From Desulfurococcales archaeon (GTDB lineage: Archaea; Thermoproteota; Thermoprotei_A; Sulfolobales; Acidilobaceae), in contig WAOT01000040.1 in assembly GCA_015521115.1 (NCBI GenBank), positions 17,441 to 81,440 on the forward strand: DNA of 64,000 bases, written 5' to 3'. The notes below the pieces were generated by a model. It saw only the letters and a list, made by a program, of their open reading frames with translations. It searched no databases and was not told where the DNA came from. The stretch's first letter is position 1; each line of letters starts with the position of its first letter. A program made the translations under genes and the position numbers. Below, piece after piece: positions 33,539 through 42,177 of the stretch.

Positions 33539-34151
33539 GAAGAGAGTGCTGCCAGGCGAGGCCCTCGCGATAGTTGAAGAGTTCGACCCAGGCCCGGGAA
33601 CTTACGTTGACGAGAGCGGTTACGTTAGGGCGGCCATCCCGGGGATAGCGGTCTTCGACGTGAACCTCAAAATCGTCCGTATAAAACCCCTCCGATCCCC
33701 CAGGCTCCCACGCGTAGGGGCTGAGGTCGTGGCGACAGTCACCAGCGTTAGGCATGACGTCGTCTTCGTCGATATACTTGGTGAGGTATCGCTCAGGGGA
33801 GTACCCCGCTTCCTCTACGAGTACTCCAGTATCTTCCCCGGTGCGATCTCGATAGCGAACATCAGTGACGAGTATGTTAAGGACATAAACGACTACTACA
33901 GGCCTAGCGATGTCATCCTAGCTAAGGTTGTGAGCAACACGGCACCATACCACCTCTCAACTAAAGAGCCCATCTATGGAGTGGTCTACGCCCGATGCGC
34001 ACGCTGCGGCCACCTGCTAGAGCCTTTGAATAATAGGGCCATGAAATGTCCCAGGTGCGGGCATGTGGAGAAGAGGAAGGTCTCGTCACTGGCAGGCTCA
34101 AAACTCCTCAGGATAAACATCAAGCACTTCCTAGTCAGAACTAGATCCTAA
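33525..34151 (+). CDS. csl4: exosome subunit Csl4
   Basis: 208 residues. RNA-binding cap protein of the archaeal exosome, which degrades and tails RNA 3' ends. N-terminal domain (residues ~8-60, VLPGEALAIVEEFDPGPGTY), S1 domain (~65-140, VGAEVVATVTSVRHDVVFVDI) and a C-terminal zinc ribbon (CARCGH...CPRCGH). TTG start with a near-perfect SD (GAGGTGAT) inside the preceding gene. Partners Rrp41/42 are outside the window. Confidence 0.92.
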   Translation: MTENEKRVLPGEALAIVEEFDPGPGTYVDESGYVRAAIPGIAVFDVNLKIVRIKPLRSPRLPRVGAEVVATVTSVRHDVVFVDILGEVSLRGVPRFLYEYSSIFPGAISIANISDEYVKDINDYYRPSDVILAKVVSNTAPYHLSTKEPIYGVVYARCARCGHLLEPLNNRAMKCPRCGHVEKRKVSSLAGSKLLRINIKHFLVRTRS

Positions 34152-34166
34152 GTAAGGGTGGGCTAA

Positions 34167-34781
34167 GTGGGCCGTGCGAAGAAGACTGTAGTAACAATCA
34201 AGATCCCACCACTAGCGAGAGCGAACCTGGAGAAGTTCCTTGAGAGGCTTGAAAAGTCGATCTTCAGTGAGACAGTAATAGGGGAAATAGAGGGTGACAC
34301 AATAAGACTTCAAATCTATGGTAGTAAGCTAGCGGTCAACAGAACGCTGAAAATGCTTAGAAAACTGCTGAAGGAGTATAGCACGCCGAAAACGGGCAGA
34401 AAGAAAGCGTACAGCCTGCAGTTGCTCAGCAGGGAGGCCGGCATCGCCCTGCCACAGGACGTTCTAATAGAGGTGCTAAAGGCTGAGGGGTTTGGTGCGA
34501 GAGTAGAGGAGGGGAGACTATATACAGATGCAGATGAGGACACAGTGCTAGGCGTGGCATCCCTAATCGCTAACGCCATTAAAAAATTGGAGCATGTCCA
34601 CTCTACTAGAACCGCTAAGAAACTCCTAATCGCATACCTTGCTCTAAACCCCACGCTAAACCCTTCAGAGGCGGTGATGAAAGCGCTTGCAGCGGGGGTG
34701 CTTGAAGAGGACGACGACGGTAAGCTGTACGTCCGAGGCGACTGGAGGGAAGCGCTAAAAACGCTCCTGGGATATGCCTAA
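34167..34781 (+). CDS. DUF2067-like conserved archaeal protein
   Basis: 204 residues, soluble and mixed alpha/beta. A positively charged first half (residues 1-85) contains KIPPLARANLEKFLERLEKS, then helices and ALKAEGFGARVEEGRLY. It resembles the DUF2067 family often found between csl4 and rpoL; role unknown, perhaps RNA-related from context. GTG start with GTAAGGGTGGG. It overlaps the upstream frame of rpoL slightly. Confidence 0.6.
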   Translation: MGRAKKTVVTIKIPPLARANLEKFLERLEKSIFSETVIGEIEGDTIRLQIYGSKLAVNRTLKMLRKLLKEYSTPKTGRKKAYSLQLLSREAGIALPQDVLIEVLKAEGFGARVEEGRLYTDADEDTVLGVASLIANAIKKLEHVHSTRTAKKLLIAYLALNPTLNPSEAVMKALAAGVLEEDDDGKLYVRGDWREALKTLLGYA

Positions 34782-34800
34782 AGAGGGCGGTGAGAAGAGG

Positions 34801-35127
34801 ATGTCTGCAGAGTTCAACTTGAAAATAGTCAAGGTGTCTGAGGACACGTATGAGCTGAGGATTGACGGAGAAGACGACACGATAGGCCACCTCCTATCGA
34901 CATATCTAGAGCTATCCGATGAGGTTCAGCTCTCATACTATACAAGGCCCCATCCACTAGAGGAGAAGATAATAGTTTATGTGCGCCTCAAGGATCCAAA
35001 GGCTGATGTTGGGAAAGTCGTCGACAAGGTAATAGATAAGATACTATCCGATCTCAATAGCCTCAAGCAGGACTACGTGGATGCCCTTAGGAAAGCCGGT
35101 GTAGACGTGGAGGAACTAATCCGTTGA
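34801..35127 (+). CDS. rpoL: RNA polymerase subunit Rpo11 (RpoL)
   Basis: 108 residues. Dimerises with Rpo3 in the polymerase assembly platform. Family features: ELRIDGEDDTIGHLLSTYL, YYTRPHPLEEKIIVYVRLKD and the C-terminal helix DKVIDKILSDLNSLKQDYV. It is longer than the ~90-100 of relatives, with a C-terminal extension. ATG 34801 is used rather than 34774. The next ORF overlaps its stop (TTGA). Confidence 0.92.
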   Translation: MSAEFNLKIVKVSEDTYELRIDGEDDTIGHLLSTYLELSDEVQLSYYTRPHPLEEKIIVYVRLKDPKADVGKVVDKVIDKILSDLNSLKQDYVDALRKAGVDVEELIR

Positions 35128-35417
35128 AGCCGGAGGCGCGTGTTCTCCTCTCCTCATGCGGCCAAGTCTTCGGCCAAGAGCTCTGCCTTGCCCTCATCCT
35201 CCGAGGCAGTGGGGTGGACGGCGCAGTCTCGGGTAGGGGGTGCAGAGACCTGTGTAAGAATGCGGAGGAAAAGGGCTACAGCGGAGAGCTACGCTACGCT
35301 CTGGGAGACTGCAGCTGTGGCCTACCAACTCCCCCGGCATCAAGGCCGGAGTGGGAGAGGGCTCTAGCGGCGATCAAGGAGAGCTGGGAGTGGTTCACCT
35401 ACTATAAAGACCCGTGA
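35124..35417 (+). CDS. small Cys-rich protein, unknown
   Basis: 97 residues, not recognised. Six to seven Cys (SSCGQ, ELCLAL, GRGCRDLCKN, GDCSCGLP) suggest metal binding or, in a hyperthermophile, disulfides. TTG 35124 overlaps the rpoL stop by 3 bases and GTGGAGG lies ~10 bases upstream, supporting translational coupling. A longer frame in +2 (35140) is a shadow. Real but unassigned. Confidence 0.5.
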   Translation: MKPEARVLLSSCGQVFGQELCLALILRGSGVDGAVSGRGCRDLCKNAEEKGYSGELRYALGDCSCGLPTPPASRPEWERALAAIKESWEWFTYYKDP

Positions 35418-35422
35418 CCCAC

Positions 35423-35432
35423 CATATTTATT
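35423..35432 (+). promoter_or_regulatory. TATA-like box for upp
   Basis: CATATTTATT, ~25-28 bases before a likely start near 35451-35455. A hairpin and a mini-ORF follow directly (35452-35474). Confidence 0.4.
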
Positions 35433-35451
35433 AAGGGCCCACTGCTTAGAG

Positions 35452-35474
35452 GGAACCGCATGGGTTCCAAATGA
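35452..35474 (+). promoter_or_regulatory. upp leader hairpin and 4-codon ORF
   Basis: GGAACC (35452-35457) / GGTTCC (35463-35468) is a perfect 6-bp inverted repeat with a 5-nt loop. An ATG in the loop region (35460) opens ATG GGT TCC AAA TGA, a 4-codon ORF whose TGA overlaps the upp ATG (ATGA, 35471-35474). No Shine-Dalgarno precedes upp, so coupling to this leader or a leaderless-like mode is likely. Confidence 0.4.
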
Positions 35475-36109
35475 AGCTCGTGGTACTCTCGAGGAGTCAG
35501 CCTTACGCTAGGGTCATTCTGAGGTACCTTAGAGACAGGAGGACACCGTACCCCCTCTTCAGGTCATGGCTCCGACGGGCAGGATGGCTCCTAGGGCTCA
35601 GCCTGGCAGCCGACCTCCGCCTAGTTGAGGTCGACGTGGAGACCCCTCTAGGGGCAGCTAGAGAGCTGGAGCTCCCTAAACAGCCACTCATCGTTAATAT
35701 CCTCGGGGCAGGAGAGTTCCTAGTCCAAGGTATACTGGACGTATATCCTGGCGCCCCACTGGGCTTCATAGCGACGAAGAGAGTTGAGAAGGGCGAGGAT
35801 GTCAGCATTAAGGTTTTGTATGAGAGGCTGCCGAGGGAGTGGAGAGATCCGGCCATAATAGGAGACCCAATGCTGGCCACCGGAGGGACGCTCTCCTACG
35901 CCATAGGCCGCCTGAAAAGCGCGGGGGCCGACCCCATAATAGTGGCTACAGTAATAGCGGCACCGGAAGGCCTTGAAAGGCTTGAGGCCGAGTACGGCGA
36001 TAGCGCCATAGTGTATACTCTAGCAGTTGACGAGAGGCTAAACAAGGAGAAATTCATAGTGCCGGGGCTGGGTGACGCCGGGGATAGGAGTCTAGGGGTA
36101 GAGTTCTAG
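35471..36109 (+). CDS. upp: uracil phosphoribosyltransferase
   Basis: 212 residues. Converts uracil and PRPP to UMP in pyrimidine salvage. PRTase fold with ARELELPKQPLIVNILGAGEF, PRPP loop IGDPMLATGGT, and the C-terminal uracil-binding GLGDAGDRSLG. Length is normal. The start is ATG 35471; the leader holds a hairpin and mini-ORF. The stop overlaps by 4 bases the convergent surface-protein gene at 36106. Confidence 0.93.
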   Translation: MKLVVLSRSQPYARVILRYLRDRRTPYPLFRSWLRRAGWLLGLSLAADLRLVEVDVETPLGAARELELPKQPLIVNILGAGEFLVQGILDVYPGAPLGFIATKRVEKGEDVSIKVLYERLPREWRDPAIIGDPMLATGGTLSYAIGRLKSAGADPIIVATVIAAPEGLERLEAEYGDSAIVYTLAVDERLNKEKFIVPGLGDAGDRSLGVEF

Positions 36110-36723
36110 TGCCTAACTACTAGTGCAAGGCCCAGCAGGGCTAAGGCAATGCCTACTCCAAGCATTGTAAGCTTTGACGTTGAAGTCGAGATCTCCTCGA
36201 TGTTATCGGCTCCGTTAGTCCTATTCATTCCTATACTGGTTGGCTGAACTGTTGTGATGTTTTGGGATCCTCCCTGAGTGGATACCCCTTGCTCTCCGAT
36301 AGTAGCGTTTTCGTTCTCAACGCCTAGGGGGTGTCCCGAGCATGACGTTTCATATACTTTGGAGCTGTTCACATATATTCTGAGGTAGTCTACGGTACCG
36401 TTGACTGTTATACTAAATCCTCTGATAGTTATAACCTGTATAACAGGTTTCTTTGGGGGCTCAACTTTTATGTAGATGTCTACTGTCCCATTATTTACCT
36501 CGTATTTAACGCCAGTGATGTTGTAGCCTGGGTTTGGTAGTCTTAGCATGACTGATATTATAGTTGTGCCGTTCTCGAGGGGCTTACAAGCCACACTGTC
36601 AACCCGGATAGGCACGTGACCTCCTCCTCCCTTAGCCCCTAGAGCGCCAACTACCCCCGCCATCAATGCTGGCAGGGCTAAGAGGATCACAAGTGTGAGC
36701 CTGATGTGCCGGGGCCTCAACAT
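36106..36723 (-). CDS. secreted, membrane-anchored surface protein
   Basis: 205 residues with an N-terminal signal peptide (LTLVILLALPALMAGVVGALG), a beta-rich extracellular domain, several N-x-S/T sequons (NGTT, NITG, NGTV, NSSK, NATI), a Ser/Thr/Gln/Gly-rich stalk (residues ~140-175) and a C-terminal membrane helix (MLGVGIALALLGLALVV). A typical archaeal cell-surface protein; no family recognised. It could be a substrate of the N-glycosylation pathway. Confidence 0.65.
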   Translation of the reverse strand: MLRPRHIRLTLVILLALPALMAGVVGALGAKGGGGHVPIRVDSVACKPLENGTTIISVMLRLPNPGYNITGVKYEVNNGTVDIYIKVEPPKKPVIQVITIRGFSITVNGTVDYLRIYVNSSKVYETSCSGHPLGVENENATIGEQGVSTQGGSQNITTVQPTSIGMNRTNGADNIEEISTSTSKLTMLGVGIALALLGLALVVRH

Positions 36724-36776
36724 TTACACCACATTAGATAGTGGTGCCGGAACGGTTTATGCTTATGACATGAGTG

Positions 36777-37157
36777 CTAGCATTTCAGGGGTTCCTCCAC
36801 CTTTTCTGCGGTGGGCTTAGAAGGTATAACACATATGAACCAGAGCTCATCCTCCGACCAGTACTCATGCTCAACGTTAGGCGGTATGTATAGGAACGTG
36901 CCTTCCTCAACATTATACGTCCTGCTCCCTATTCTCACACGCCCTCTGCCGCGTACAACGAAGATCTCGTGCTCCCACGGGTGGAAGTGGGCTTTTATGT
37001 GTCCTCCAGATTCCATCCGGAAGAGGCGCATATAGAAGTTCTTGGCCCCTTCGGGTTCAGCTATGAGCCACCTAATGTATGTCTTGGAGGCCATCTCCTC
37101 CGGCACTCTCTTCTCTTCCACCCTTGAGTAGTGTGAGACCTTCTCCCCACATGACAT
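36777..37157 (-). CDS. cupin-domain protein
   Basis: 126 residues, single small beta-barrel. The metal-binding cupin motif 1 is in HIKAHFHPWEHEIFVVRGRG (G-x5-H-x-H-x4-E-x6-G), and motif 2 in GTFLYIPPNVEHEYW. Such proteins are small dioxygenases, isomerases or metal/ligand binders; the substrate cannot be told. It lies on the minus strand with Clp1 upstream (39 bases). Confidence 0.75.
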   Translation of the reverse strand: MSCGEKVSHYSRVEEKRVPEEMASKTYIRWLIAEPEGAKNFYMRLFRMESGGHIKAHFHPWEHEIFVVRGRGRVRIGSRTYNVEEGTFLYIPPNVEHEYWSEDELWFICVIPSKPTAEKVEEPLKC

Positions 37158-37196
37158 GCCACGCCACCCTCTAAGTTTCCATTAAGCCCGGGGGAG

Positions 37197-38324
37197 TTAA
37201 ACATAGGAGTCTATGCTTACCCTCACCCTACCAACCCATAACATTTTTGGCATGCAGGGTGATAGTAGTTTGATCCTCCGCTGCCTATAATTGATTGAGT
37301 CGATAAGTGCGACCTCCTGCACACCCTCGCCGCAGTCGACAGCCGCTAAGAGCCCCCGCTCCCAGCCCGGCTTTAGCCATGTGGCGCCTAACTGGCGGGG
37401 TGGAGGGTATCGGGATACTATTACAAGCGTACCTCCATGAGTTTCAGCGTAGAGGGATCCCCTGACTCCCAACGCCTCTAAGCCGTCCCTATCTAACGGT
37501 TTACCGTGGAAGACCGGTAACCCTATGACTATGAGGTCATCAACGGATACACTATACATCCTAGAGCCCTGGAGGCGTTTCGCGATGAGCCTATCCCGGT
37601 GTGTCCTCCGCTCGTCCCTAGACTTAGTGACCCCACGGGCTAATGGGGGGAGGGAGAGCACAGGTAACCCAGTAGAAGCCTCAAGAGCCTCTATATCAAT
37701 CCTGTCAAGACCCACCCCCACAACTACATCAGCACCAACAACAGCTGCTAGGGAAGCCTTACTTAGTAACCCCTCCCACCTAGACACCCACCCATCAGTA
37801 TCGACTACGAGCCGGTCGTTGGCATGAGAGGCAAGCCTGCCCGCACATCCGAGGTACTCCAATGGGGCCCTGCTCGGCGTGAAAGAGCCGACAAAGCACC
37901 TCCTCACCTCGCCCCTGACTGATCCTGGAACATAGAAGCCGGGTTCAAGAAGGAGGGCCTCAAAGCCTGGCGCATATAGCTCGTTCTGCCCAAGGTCGAC
38001 TGTGAGAAGGCTCCCTCCTCCCATGTTTACAGTGAAACTAGCCAACGTGCTCTTCCCCGTATCTGACGGGCCTACGATTAATATACGCCTCCCATACTCA
38101 GAGGCCTTGGATGAGGCACTCCTATATGACTCGTAGACCTCACTACTTACAGGGTGAAGACTACAGTTACCCTCTATGCTACCCCCCTCAACTCTCACCA
38201 GATAGCTGCGTCCAGTAGGGACTACTAGTGACGTTCCATCTGGCCTTCCCCCGTTAACCTCGACATCGACCCTGCTGCCCCACTCTAACCTGCAGGGGCC
38301 TCTGATTATGAAATAGGAGGCCAC
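37197..38324 (-). CDS. Clp1-like polynucleotide 5'-kinase
   Basis: 375 residues. Walker A (VGPSDTGKSTLAS), VDLGQNELYAPG and VVDTDGWVSRWEG are hallmarks of the archaeal Clp1/Grc3 family, which phosphorylates RNA or DNA 5'-OH ends, e.g. tRNA exons. The N-terminal beta domain and a C-terminal RNA-binding part flank the kinase. GTG start. tRNA introns in this window need ligation after cleavage, but archaea can splice without this kinase, so its substrate remains open. Confidence 0.85.
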   Translation of the reverse strand: MASYFIIRGPCRLEWGSRVDVEVNGGRPDGTSLVVPTGRSYLVRVEGGSIEGNCSLHPVSSEVYESYRSASSKASEYGRRILIVGPSDTGKSTLASFTVNMGGGSLLTVDLGQNELYAPGFEALLLEPGFYVPGSVRGEVRRCFVGSFTPSRAPLEYLGCAGRLASHANDRLVVDTDGWVSRWEGLLSKASLAAVVGADVVVGVGLDRIDIEALEASTGLPVLSLPPLARGVTKSRDERRTHRDRLIAKRLQGSRMYSVSVDDLIVIGLPVFHGKPLDRDGLEALGVRGSLYAETHGGTLVIVSRYPPPRQLGATWLKPGWERGLLAAVDCGEGVQEVALIDSINYRQRRIKLLSPCMPKMLWVGRVRVSIDSYV

Positions 38325-38378
38325 GATACCACCTTCTGGCGTCCTTCTCTACCCGTGAAGAGGGTCGCCGTACAGGGT

Positions 38379-39317
38379 TTAGACTAGGTCGAAAACACGT
38401 GTGTAATCGACCCCAGCCTCCTCGAAGAGCTTTTTGACGAGGAAGACTGGTATGAGCCTGAACATTGCCTTGTACTCCTCTTTGAAAGGTATATTATCTA
38501 CTATACTGGCAGCCTGCCAGACCTGCTCTCTCAAGAACTCTATACTAGCGTCGATGGGGTTCTCCCTGTTGAGGCTTTTAGCCCACTTTATGAAGAGCTC
38601 CTCGCCTGGCTGTAGAGGTACATCTTTCCGTGTTTTCACCGTGTAGTCGGCTAGGTCGTCAGCCACCTGGTATATTATACCCACCTTTAGACCATACCTT
38701 CCAACATTGTCTAACAGGTTATCGTCACTTACACCTGCAGAGAGCGCTCCCAGAATAGTGGAGAGCTTGAATAGTGCGGCAGTCTTCTCCTCAACAAGTC
38801 TCATGTAGCTCGTTGGAGGGAGCCTTCGGCCTAGGATGGAGTCCATGACCTCGCCCCTAACGGTGACCTCCCAGGTTCTTATGACGTGGAAGAGCGCTTT
38901 GAACCCGAGCTTCTCCACTATCCTCTGAGCTACGGGTATGAGTATTAGGCTTGTTAGAACAGTCTTCTCCACCCCAAATAGAACCCATGCAGCCCTCTTA
39001 CCCCTCCTCTCGGAGTCCCTGTCTATTATGTCGTCTATTGCAAGGCTCGCCGCCTGTACAAGCTCTATGGCTACGGCGGCGTCGAGCGCGTCCTCGACCT
39101 TTGCGCCTAACGCCTTAGCGGTGGCTATTGTCAGAAAGCCGCGGAACCTCTTACCACCTGTTATGATATGTTTCGCCACTGAGGGGAGAGCGTCCTCGCC
39201 TAGTGTGGATAGGATCTCCTCGAGGCGCTCGTCTATCAGCTTCTTCGCCTTCTGCCACTCAATGGCTATCTTAGCCTTCTCCTCAAGGTACTGTTGCTTT
39301 GCCACGCTATACTTCAA
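38379..39317 (-). CDS. isoprenyl (GGPP/FGPP) synthase
   Basis: 312 residues. trans-Isoprenyl diphosphate synthase. First aspartate-rich motif DDIIDRDSERRG (DDxxD) and second DDLADYTVKTRKD, with HIITGGKRFRGFLT for the substrate phosphates. It makes C20 (or longer) chains for archaeal ether lipids. A TTG start is likely. It ends the DUF61/fibrillarin/Nop5 run on the minus strand. Confidence 0.88.
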   Translation of the reverse strand: MKYSVAKQQYLEEKAKIAIEWQKAKKLIDERLEEILSTLGEDALPSVAKHIITGGKRFRGFLTIATAKALGAKVEDALDAAVAIELVQAASLAIDDIIDRDSERRGKRAAWVLFGVEKTVLTSLILIPVAQRIVEKLGFKALFHVIRTWEVTVRGEVMDSILGRRLPPTSYMRLVEEKTAALFKLSTILGALSAGVSDDNLLDNVGRYGLKVGIIYQVADDLADYTVKTRKDVPLQPGEELFIKWAKSLNRENPIDASIEFLREQVWQAASIVDNIPFKEEYKAMFRLIPVFLVKKLFEEAGVDYTRVFDLV

Positions 39318-39395
39318 TCCTTAGCACCCTACAGTTACCCCTCGTTATCCATGACTGTTTAGATAGAGCGGCAATTATAAGGATGGGGCTCTTAC

Positions 39396-39821
39396 CTAGA
39401 CGCTGAGCCCAACGAATACCAGGCTCTTATACCTTTTCAGTATCTCCCTGAACTCAGAGACCTTGAGTTTCTCGAGGCCCTCATAGGTGTATGAGCCCCT
39501 GAGCATTATCTCGGCAAGCCTCCTCTGCCACCTGCTCCCAAGCACCCTATAGTATGAGACGGTGCCCACTGTTTCATACCGGAGTAGGAGTGGCAGGCGG
39601 AGGTATGGCCAGAGGAAGGGGGGTATGTCTTTAAGGAGTTTCTCTACTTCGTCCTTGGAGAAACTATGTGTTCCGCCTCCTTGGAGGCGTATTGTGAGTT
39701 TACCTTCATTGGCTTCTTCGAGGGTCACGGTTTCGGCAGGCCAGTATAGGCTGAGCTTCCTGATCTCGTCCTTATACCTCTTCTCGACTATCTTCCGGGT
39801 TCTCCCGAGCTTCTCGCTCAA
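39396..39821 (-). CDS. DUF61 (UPF0216) protein
   Basis: 141 residues. The order of strands and helices (LTIRLQGGGTHSFSKDEVEKLLKDI, PYLRLPLLLRYE, SYYRVLGSRWQRRLAEIM) matches UPF0216, a conserved archaeal family of unknown function. It follows fibrillarin after 6 bases, so it is likely co-transcribed with Nop5-fibrillarin; the context hints at an RNA role. Confidence 0.7.
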   Translation of the reverse strand: MSEKLGRTRKIVEKRYKDEIRKLSLYWPAETVTLEEANEGKLTIRLQGGGTHSFSKDEVEKLLKDIPPFLWPYLRLPLLLRYETVGTVSYYRVLGSRWQRRLAEIMLRGSYTYEGLEKLKVSEFREILKRYKSLVFVGLSV

Positions 39822-39827
39822 CAGGTT

Positions 39828-40532
39828 TTACCCTCTCTTGAACCGGCCATATATCATTGCGTGGTCTTTGTCGAAGGGGTCTAGGTGTACTACGTCAACG
39901 ATCTCGAACCCTCCCCTCACCAGTGTTTCCACCTGGCTCCTGTAGATCTCGCTTGGCTCTCTTGTCACGTCTATGCTCCTGGCCTTGATCGCCATGAGCA
40001 TGTATCCACCGTGTTTTAGGAACATTTTGGCGTTCCTCACGACTATGTCGGCCTGGTCGGGCTGTGCGACGTCGGCGTATAGCCCGTCTACGCCCTCTAC
40101 TAGGTGCCTGTACTTCTCGGGGAAGCGGGCGTCTCCCAGTATTGGATATACGTTTCTCCTGTCCCTGACGACTAGGAGTAGGTCTCTCATCACTCTCGGC
40201 GCAAACTCTACACCATAGATCCTCCCCTTAGGCCCGATTATGTCGCTTATATGGCTGGCGGTGGTTCCACTGGCTATGCCAAGGTAGAGGATCCTGTCGC
40301 CCTCTTTCACGGGTAACTCTTCGAGCCCTTTTAGGAGTGCTCCTGCTAGCTTACTCCTATAGGCGTTCCACTCCCTATACTCCTCTCCCTCCCAGCGGAA
40401 TATTCTCTCACCATACACGCGCTGGCCTGGTACCAGGTTTTTGGTGGCTATCCTAAGGCTTCCATCCTCGAGCTCTACAACGTACACTCCCTTCCACTTG
40501 GGGTGCTCCCTAACCTCTACAACCTCTACCAT
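39828..40532 (-). CDS. flpA: fibrillarin (rRNA 2'-O-methyltransferase)
   Basis: 234 residues. Catalytic subunit of the C/D box sRNP. An N-terminal beta domain (WKGVYVVELEDGSLRIATKN) and a SAM domain with YLGIASGTTASHISDIIG, YGVEFAPRVMRDL and YADVAQPDQADI. It follows Nop5 by 6 bases, the standard archaeal operon. Possible substrates include RNAs guided by the candidate sRNAs in this window. Confidence 0.95.
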   Translation of the reverse strand: MVEVVEVREHPKWKGVYVVELEDGSLRIATKNLVPGQRVYGERIFRWEGEEYREWNAYRSKLAGALLKGLEELPVKEGDRILYLGIASGTTASHISDIIGPKGRIYGVEFAPRVMRDLLLVVRDRRNVYPILGDARFPEKYRHLVEGVDGLYADVAQPDQADIVVRNAKMFLKHGGYMLMAIKARSIDVTREPSEIYRSQVETLVRGGFEIVDVVHLDPFDKDHAMIYGRFKRG

Positions 40533-40538
40533 CCAACG

Positions 40539-41810
40539 TCACCTCCTACCTCTCCTGCCGGGCCTCCTGCCTCTCCCTCTACCCTTACCTCTCCTGGGAG
40601 GCCTTCCCCTCCTCCTCTCAGGCCTTCTCGCAGGCTTCTCCTCCTTCACACGCTTAGGCGGTTTAGCGTAGATCTTCTTAATCTCCTCTATCCTCCTCTC
40701 CAGCTCCTCCTTCAGCTTGTCCCCTATGAACCTGCCGGTGAAGGCGTCAACCTTTGCGGCTATTGCTAGCTTAGCTGCTAGGGCCCTCGCTATCTTACCC
40801 CTCTGCCACTTGGGGCTCCTGTGGATGTGTGGGTACTGGAATATGATGCCGTGCTTAGGAGGCTTTCCACCCGTCCTCAGTGCCCTGAAGAGTGCCTTCT
40901 CGGCCCCTAGCACCTGTATGGTGCTCGCCGGCATCCTAGCTAGCTTCTCCAGGCCTCCCGCTAGGCTGATGAGTCTAGCCCCTAGGAGTGGGCCGACTAG
41001 TGCTGTGATGTTGGGGGCTACCTCCTTCATGACCTGGTCTATGTACTCTGTCAGGCTCCTCCTAAGCCTATACATCTCCAGGGCGATCCTGGCGAGCGTT
41101 TGTACAGCGTTTATGTCGAACTCCGAGAGGTCTGCGCCGATGCTTGTCTTAGCGGCGTTCGCGATCTTCTCCGCCTTAGCCTCACTGAAGCCGAGGTTGA
41201 CTAGGGCCTCCTTGGTTATGTTGTTTCGGTGGCCGAGCTCTGCCACGATCTTAACATAGTCTTCGTGCTCCCTAACGAGGTCGTTCAACTCTGGGAAGTG
41301 TAGGCTGTACCACTCCCTCAGCCTAGCAACGAACAGGTTGACTGTCTTATCTATATCGTCAATAGCCCTTATGGCCTGTGCGGCGAGGAGATCCCTCTTC
41401 TCAGCGGCGCCCTTCAGCTTCCTCCTAGTATACTCTAGCTCCGCCTCAAACAGCCACTTCGCGAACTCCTCCTCACTCTCGGCGAAGCCTGTATCGACGG
41501 CCAGCTTGAAGAGGGACTCCCTGGCCTTGAATGCTATCTCATTAGCTGGGGCGGTCTCAGCCTCGAACCCCAGCTTTGATATGTTTCTTGCCAGCTCGTC
41601 GTGCTCTACTATAACCTTCTTCACACCCTTGCCTTTAAGATCGTCGAGCAGCTCTGAGAGGGCCTTGTAGATCTTCCCCTCCTCAATACGTAATGCCTGG
41701 TCGACAGCCTCATCCATGTCCCTCGGGGCGAGCTTGTAGGCGATTATTTTCCCGTCATCCCCTAGGGCCACAGCCCCAATTACGAGGTCAGCAATATAGA
41801 CCTTCTCCAA
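40539..41810 (-). CDS. nop5: Nop5/Nop56/58 C/D box RNP protein
   Basis: 423 residues. Scaffold joining fibrillarin and L7Ae on C/D box sRNA. An N-terminal domain, a long coiled-coil region (residues ~110-230) and the NOP domain with ALVGPLLGARLISLAGGLEKLARMP and GIIFQYPHIHRSPKWQRGKIARALAAK. The C-terminal tail is Arg/Gly/Lys/Pro-rich (RRPGRRGRR), as in other Crenarchaeota, likely for RNA binding. Divergent from S30e. Confidence 0.95.
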   Translation of the reverse strand: MEKVYIADLVIGAVALGDDGKIIAYKLAPRDMDEAVDQALRIEEGKIYKALSELLDDLKGKGVKKVIVEHDELARNISKLGFEAETAPANEIAFKARESLFKLAVDTGFAESEEEFAKWLFEAELEYTRRKLKGAAEKRDLLAAQAIRAIDDIDKTVNLFVARLREWYSLHFPELNDLVREHEDYVKIVAELGHRNNITKEALVNLGFSEAKAEKIANAAKTSIGADLSEFDINAVQTLARIALEMYRLRRSLTEYIDQVMKEVAPNITALVGPLLGARLISLAGGLEKLARMPASTIQVLGAEKALFRALRTGGKPPKHGIIFQYPHIHRSPKWQRGKIARALAAKLAIAAKVDAFTGRFIGDKLKEELERRIEEIKKIYAKPPKRVKEEKPARRPERRRGRPPRRGKGRGRGRRPGRRGRR

Positions 41811-41949
41811 CTCTTACCCCTCCACAGGGCTCATAGGCGCCCGACACGGTTTAAATACTAAAAGATCCCGTCCCAGGATCCTCGGCCACCCGGGAGAAGC
41901 ATAGGCATTTAAGCCTGCAGATAGTAACGGAGGCTTGGAGGGAAGAGTC

Positions 41950-42123
41950 ATGCCCACGCACGGATCAATGACTAAGGCTGGGAAGGTCAGGAAGCAGACG
42001 CCTAAGATAGAGCCCAAGCCTAGGAAGAACCTCCCGCCTAGGATAAGGAACAGGATGAAGTATATTGTCAGGTTCATCGAGAGGAAGGAAGAGCTGGTCG
42101 CAGGGAGGAGGCGCAGAAGGTAG
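41950..42123 (+). CDS. rps30e: 30S ribosomal protein S30e
   Basis: 57 residues: [39 protein letters not shown] and the RRRRR tail typical of archaeal S30e. ATG 41950 has TTGGAGGG 8 bases upstream; the extra 5 codons from 41935 are not needed. A TATA-like CATTTAAG lies upstream. It is divergent from nop5. Confidence 0.93.
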   Translation: MPTHGSMTKAGKVRKQTPKIEPKPRKNLPPRIRNRMKYIVRFIERKEELVAGRRRRR

Positions 42124-42143
42124 CGTACCAGGTTAATCCCCTC

Positions 42144-42151
42144 TATTTTAA
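42144..42151 (+). promoter_or_regulatory. TATA-like box for gatD
   Basis: TATTTTAA sits about 30 bases before ATG 42178, with no SD in the leader, so the gatD mRNA may be leaderless. Confidence 0.4.
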
Positions 42152-42177
42152 TCCTCCAAGCAGCTGCCCCCACTCTT

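Noticed and set aside
35140..35367. 75-codon ORF in a different frame inside the Cys-rich gene
   Set aside because: Overlaps a better supported frame with translational coupling to rpoL.
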